The position numbers and the translations under genes were made by a program. A stretch of DNA of 64,000 nt, from assembly GCA_043228905.1 (NCBI GenBank), contig JBHGNT010000012.1, positions 6,634,001 to 6,698,000 of the forward strand, read 5' to 3'. This DNA comes from Azolla caroliniana. Taxonomy: Eukaryota > Polypodiophyta. Shown here in pieces: positions 60,490 through 64,000 of the stretch (position 1 is the stretch's first letter; each line of letters opens with the position of its first letter). The notes beneath the pieces are model-generated. The model saw only the letters and a list, made by a program, of their open reading frames with translations, did no database searches and had not been told where the DNA came from.

Positions 60490-62647
60490 ATGGAGTACTC
60501 AGAGCACGAACGCAGACGTAGCTCCCGCAACAGCAAAAAATCGACATTGCAGATTGAGAGCTACAACACAGAACCCGCTCGATCATCGTCCAGGTATGTT
60601 TCAGTTACAGAAACCCCAAACATTTGTTTTTTCTTTTTGACTACTGTCTGAACTTTGGTGCCGATTCATATTTCCCCAAAATCGAATAGGGCGAAGTCCT
60701 TGGAGTCCCAAACAAGGATGTCTCGCAAATCGGGGAGTAGCAACAGGTGTGTTTATATTACTTTTTTTGTGTTTAATCCTGTCTTTAGTGATGATTGGGG
60801 TTTCTGATTGAAATTTCTGATTAGGGTTTTTGTTTATAAATTTCTTATTAGAATTTCTTATTAGGGTTTGTGATTGAAATTTCTGATTAGGGTTTTTGAT
60901 TATAAATTTCTGATTAGAATTTCTGAATAGGGTTTCTGGTTACAAATTTTGATTACAAATTAGAATTTCTGAATAGGGTTTTTGTTTATAAATTTCTGCT
61001 TAGGATTTCTGATTAGGGTTTGTGATTGAAATTTTTGATTAGGGTTTCTGATTGAAATTTCTGATTATGGTTTTTGATTATAAATTTCTGATTAGAATTT
61101 CTGAATAAGGTTTCTGGTTACAAACTTCTGATTACAGATTTTGATTAGGGTTTCTGATTTCAAATTTTTGAATACAAATTATGATTAGGGTTTCTGATTT
61201 GCTAAGTTAAAGATTTTGCACCATTTTTGTTGTTGTTGATTGGGGTTTTTGATTCTCACATATTCTGATTTTGCACTATTTCTGATTTTTGAAATGATAT
61301 TTCAGATGGCTCGTTCCTCCGTATACGAGAGTGCTAAACTTCGCAAAATTTTGCGAGACAAAGGAGGACTTCCACAACACCTATGGTCTGTCACTCGAGG
61401 GTGTTGACCCTGCTGTCCTAAGTGATAAATTGATCAGTGATATAGACTGGATGACAGTATATACAGTGCCTAGAGTCAAAGGCAAGGTCAAGTTGAAGCA
61501 TGTACGAGCCGACTTGTACGATGACTGCATGAGACTGCACCAGAAAGTTCATCAGGAGATCCCAGTCAACAATGAGTTGTCAGTTTCATTTGCTAGAGCA
61601 TTTGCATATGAGTACTGCAAAACAACGAAGGAATCTAGAGACCCTGAAATGTATAGGGTAGCTTGGGCAGTTTATGGTGAGGCATCGGTAAAAAGATGCC
61701 GAAAGATGGGGACCTTGGCACAAAAAATAGACAGATTTTGGAGCATGGCAGCTGTTGATGCAACTGCCGACTCCCAGCAAGACCGGGGGCATACACCACA
61801 CCGACACCCAAGGAAAGCCAATGTCGATGATACAGGTGAGACATTGGTTAGCTATTTGCTAAAAAATGTCCATGAAGCCTGTGAGACATTGGCATTTTTT
61901 AAGACTGATTTAGAGAAAGCCACAATGGCTTCTGCAATGGAGAGCAAAGTTACTTCTGTTGTTACAACAATTAGAAATAAGATTCAGGTAACTATTGTTT
62001 TGCTGGTATGTGATTGTGTTATAAATAACGGGTAAAATGTCCTAATCAAGCATTATCTGGAATAGGTTGCGCAACAGGAGCTTGAATTAGAGGGGCCACT
62101 GGATCCCCAGCGTAAAATAGAACTGCAAATAGAGATCCAGGTTCTTTCAATGAACCTGGACCTTCTAGGTGTAAATACTGTTGCAGATTACAATTTGGAT
62201 AAGCTTCAAGTAAGTTAACGATTCCTGAGCAAAGTTGGTGTATCTTTCAACAACAAGAATAATTAATCGGTAAATTTCTCTGTTGCGTTGAAGGAACAAT
62301 ACATTCATCAAGAACAGGTAGTTAGCTGCCTTAAGAAGCAGCTACATTTTGTGGAGGGAATGGTAAGGACCAGACAGGATTTGGACCTAAACATTCTTGC
62401 TCCCTTACCAAATGAAGTAGAACCAGAAAATGATTTATTGACAGTTCAAGCACATTGCATCGCTTGCGGGTTAGGTGTGGAGGACAAAACTACGTCTTTG
62501 TTGGTTCACCTACAACCATGCAACCACACATACCATCTGCTTTGTTTTCAACATGCCTGTCGAATTGCTGCATTCTGTTTGGGAGATTGCAGTACAACTC
62601 TACCAAATGAGTGGAGAAAACTAACAGGTATACCATACTGTAGCTAA
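60490..62647 (+). CDS. Five-exon gene of unknown function, RING-like C-terminus
   Basis: Exons 60490-60593, 60690-60746, 61306-61987, 62066-62209 and 62294-62647. All four introns are GT-AG, phases agree throughout, and the sum is 1341 nt (446 residues). The N-terminus is Ser/Arg/Lys-rich (MEYSEHERRRSSRNSKKS). Exon 3 has an unrecognised globular region (LNFAKFCETKEDFHNTYGLS, DIDWMTVYTVPRVKGKVKLK). Exons 4-5 are Leu/Gln/Glu-rich, probably a coiled coil (KIELQIEIQVLSMNLDLL). The end has CIAC, 16 residues later PCNHTYHLLC, that is C-x2-C ... C-x-H-x2-H-x2-C, a RING-type pattern lacking the last C-x2-C pair. An alternative donor AACAG/GTATAC at 62627 would let the gene continue past the satellite. 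I do not recognise the family. It has no transposase or RT motif. Confidence 0.7.
60747..61305 (+). repeat. Intron 2, built of telomere-like AT-rich repeats
   Basis: 559-bp intron composed largely of degenerate repeats of the type TTTCTGATTAGGGTTTTTGA, with TAGGGTTT recurring about a dozen times. TTTAGGG is the plant telomere unit, but here the words are 25-40 bases apart and not contiguous. Confidence 0.65.
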
Positions 62648-64000
62648 TAAGCTTAGTCTTTTCTAATTAGCTATCCTACTAGCTAATTAGCTACTGGCAG
62701 CTAATGAGCTACTAGCTAATTAGCTATCCTAGTAGCTAATTAGCTATGGTACTAGCTAATTAGCTAGTACCATAGTTGTGTAAAAAAGCTAAATAGCTAT
62801 CCTACTAGCTAATTAGCCACTGGCAACTAATTAGCTATCCTAGTAACTAAATAGCTACTGTCATAGTTGTGTAAAGTAGCTAATAAGCTATCCTAGTAGC
62901 TAATTAGCTATGGTACTAGCTAATTAGCTAGTACCATAGTTGTGTAAAAAAGCTAATTAGCTATCCTACTAGCTAATTAGCTACTGGCAACTAATTAGCT
63001 ATCCTACTAGCGAATTAGCTATCCTAGTAGCTAATTAGCTACTGGCAACTAATTAGCTATCCTACTAGCTAATTAGCTATCATAGTAGCTAATTAGCTAC
63101 TGACATAGTTGTGTAAAGTAGCTAATAAGCTATCCTAGTAGCTAATTAGCTACTGGCAGCTAATTAGCTATTCTAGTAGCTAATTAGTTACTAGCAGCTA
63201 ATTAGCTGTCCTAGTAGCTAATAAGCTATCCTAGCTACTACATAGTTGAGAAAGTAGCTAATTAGCTTTCATTGTAGCTAATTAGCTATCCTAGCTACCA
63301 CCATAGTTAGTAAAGTAGCTAATTAGCTATCCTAGCTACTACCATAGTTAGTAAAGTAGCTAATTAGATATCCTATCTACTACCATAGTTGAGTAAAGTA
63401 GCTAATTAGCTATCCTAGCTACTACCATAGTTGAGTAAAGTAGCTAATTAGCTACCATAGTAGCTAATTAGCTATCCTAGCTACCACCATAGTTGTGTAA
63501 AGTAGCTAATAAGCTATCCTACTAGCTAATTAGCTATCCTAGTAGCTAATTAGCTATGGTACTAGCTAATTAGCTAGTACCATAGTTGTTTAAAAAAGCT
63601 AATTAGCTATCCTACTAGCTAATTAGCCACTGGCAACTAATTAGCTATCCTAGTAACTAATTAGCTACTGCCATAGTTGTGTAAAGTAGCTAATAAGCTA
63701 TCCTAGTAGCTAATTAGCTACTAGCAGCTAATTAGCTATCCTAGTAGCTAATTAGCTATCCTAGTAGCTAATTAGCTAGTACCATAGTTGTGTAAAAAAG
63801 CTAATTAGCTATCCTACTAGCTAATTAGCTACTGGCAACTAATTAGCTATCCTAGTAGCTAATTAGCTATCCTACTAGCTAATTAGCTGCTGGCAACTAA
63901 TTAGCTATCCTACTAGCGAATTAGCTATCCTAGTAGCTAATTAGCTACTGGCAACTAATTAGCTATCCTACTAGCTAATTAGCTATCATAGTAGCTAATT
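62640..64000. repeat. AGCTAATTAGCT palindromic satellite
   Basis: The array runs to the window edge. The base unit is about 20 bp (AGCTAATTAGCTATCCTAGT) with variants ACTGGCA, CATAGTTGTGTAAA and TAATAAGC inserted at intervals of roughly 60-170 bp. Larger segments recur about 810-906 bp apart (the rare word AGCGAATTAGC at 63010 and 63916). Three perfect 32-bp palindromes centred on the unit lie at 62744-62775, 62908-62939 and 63554-63585. No gene is seen in it. Confidence 0.85.

Noticed and set aside
62640-64000. CRISPR-like array of regularly spaced repeats
   Set aside because: No unique spacers, no cas genes, eukaryotic context; it is a tandem satellite.

Overview
The window is a retrotransposon graveyard from a land-plant nuclear genome. 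The evidence is copia and gypsy elements primed by initiator tRNA-Met (TGGTATCAGAGC primer sites), chromodomain gypsy elements, and one multi-exon gene with GT-AG introns. Two gypsy lineages look unlike the usual seed-plant ones (self-primed chromoviruses, and a clade with an FLDD reverse transcriptase). I lean towards a non-seed plant (bryophyte, lycophyte or fern), but this is a guess. No rRNA gene, functional tRNA gene, CRISPR array or bacterial gene was seen.

Three nests of LTR elements fill about 60 kb, and most joints can be read from 5-bp target duplications. Nest 1 (2756-26394): a plus-strand copia remnant (2756-3382 and 25950-26394) holds a minus-strand chromodomain gypsy, G1b (3383-25949). 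G1b is split by a minus-strand copia, C4 (5063-23017). C4 itself holds a solo LTR (6153-6587), a young plus-strand gypsy, G2 (7302-12579), and a minus-strand gypsy, D (13340-21161). Nest 2 (26395-40617): gypsy E (plus) is a relative of D and is split by gypsy F (minus, 28545-35650). F has apparently identical LTRs and a polyprotein interrupted by one stop. A LINE 3' end sits in E's damaged 3' LTR. Nest 3 (40621-60265): copia C3 (minus) is split by copia C2 (plus, 43054-59586). C2 is split by copia C1 (minus, 44124-54663), and C1 is split by gypsy G1a (plus, 46593-52279). A decayed copia with a 637-bp tandem duplication fills 1-2755.

Right of 60266 is ordinary host DNA. A five-exon gene of unknown function (60490-62647) encodes about 446 residues ending in an incomplete RING-like C-C-C-H-H-C motif. 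A palindromic AGCTAATTAGCT satellite runs from about 62640 to the end of the window.

The most interesting system is in G1a, G1b and G2. Instead of a tRNA primer site, each has, two bases after the 5' LTR, a 12-nt sequence exactly complementary to the predicted 5' end of its own transcript. The two strands of this pairing have changed together between G1a and G1b, as expected of Tf1-like self-priming. G1a and G1b also carry a gag/pol -1 frameshift signal (GTTAAAC, spacer, stem-loop). G1, G2 and D carry antisense tRNA-like sequences in their LTRs.
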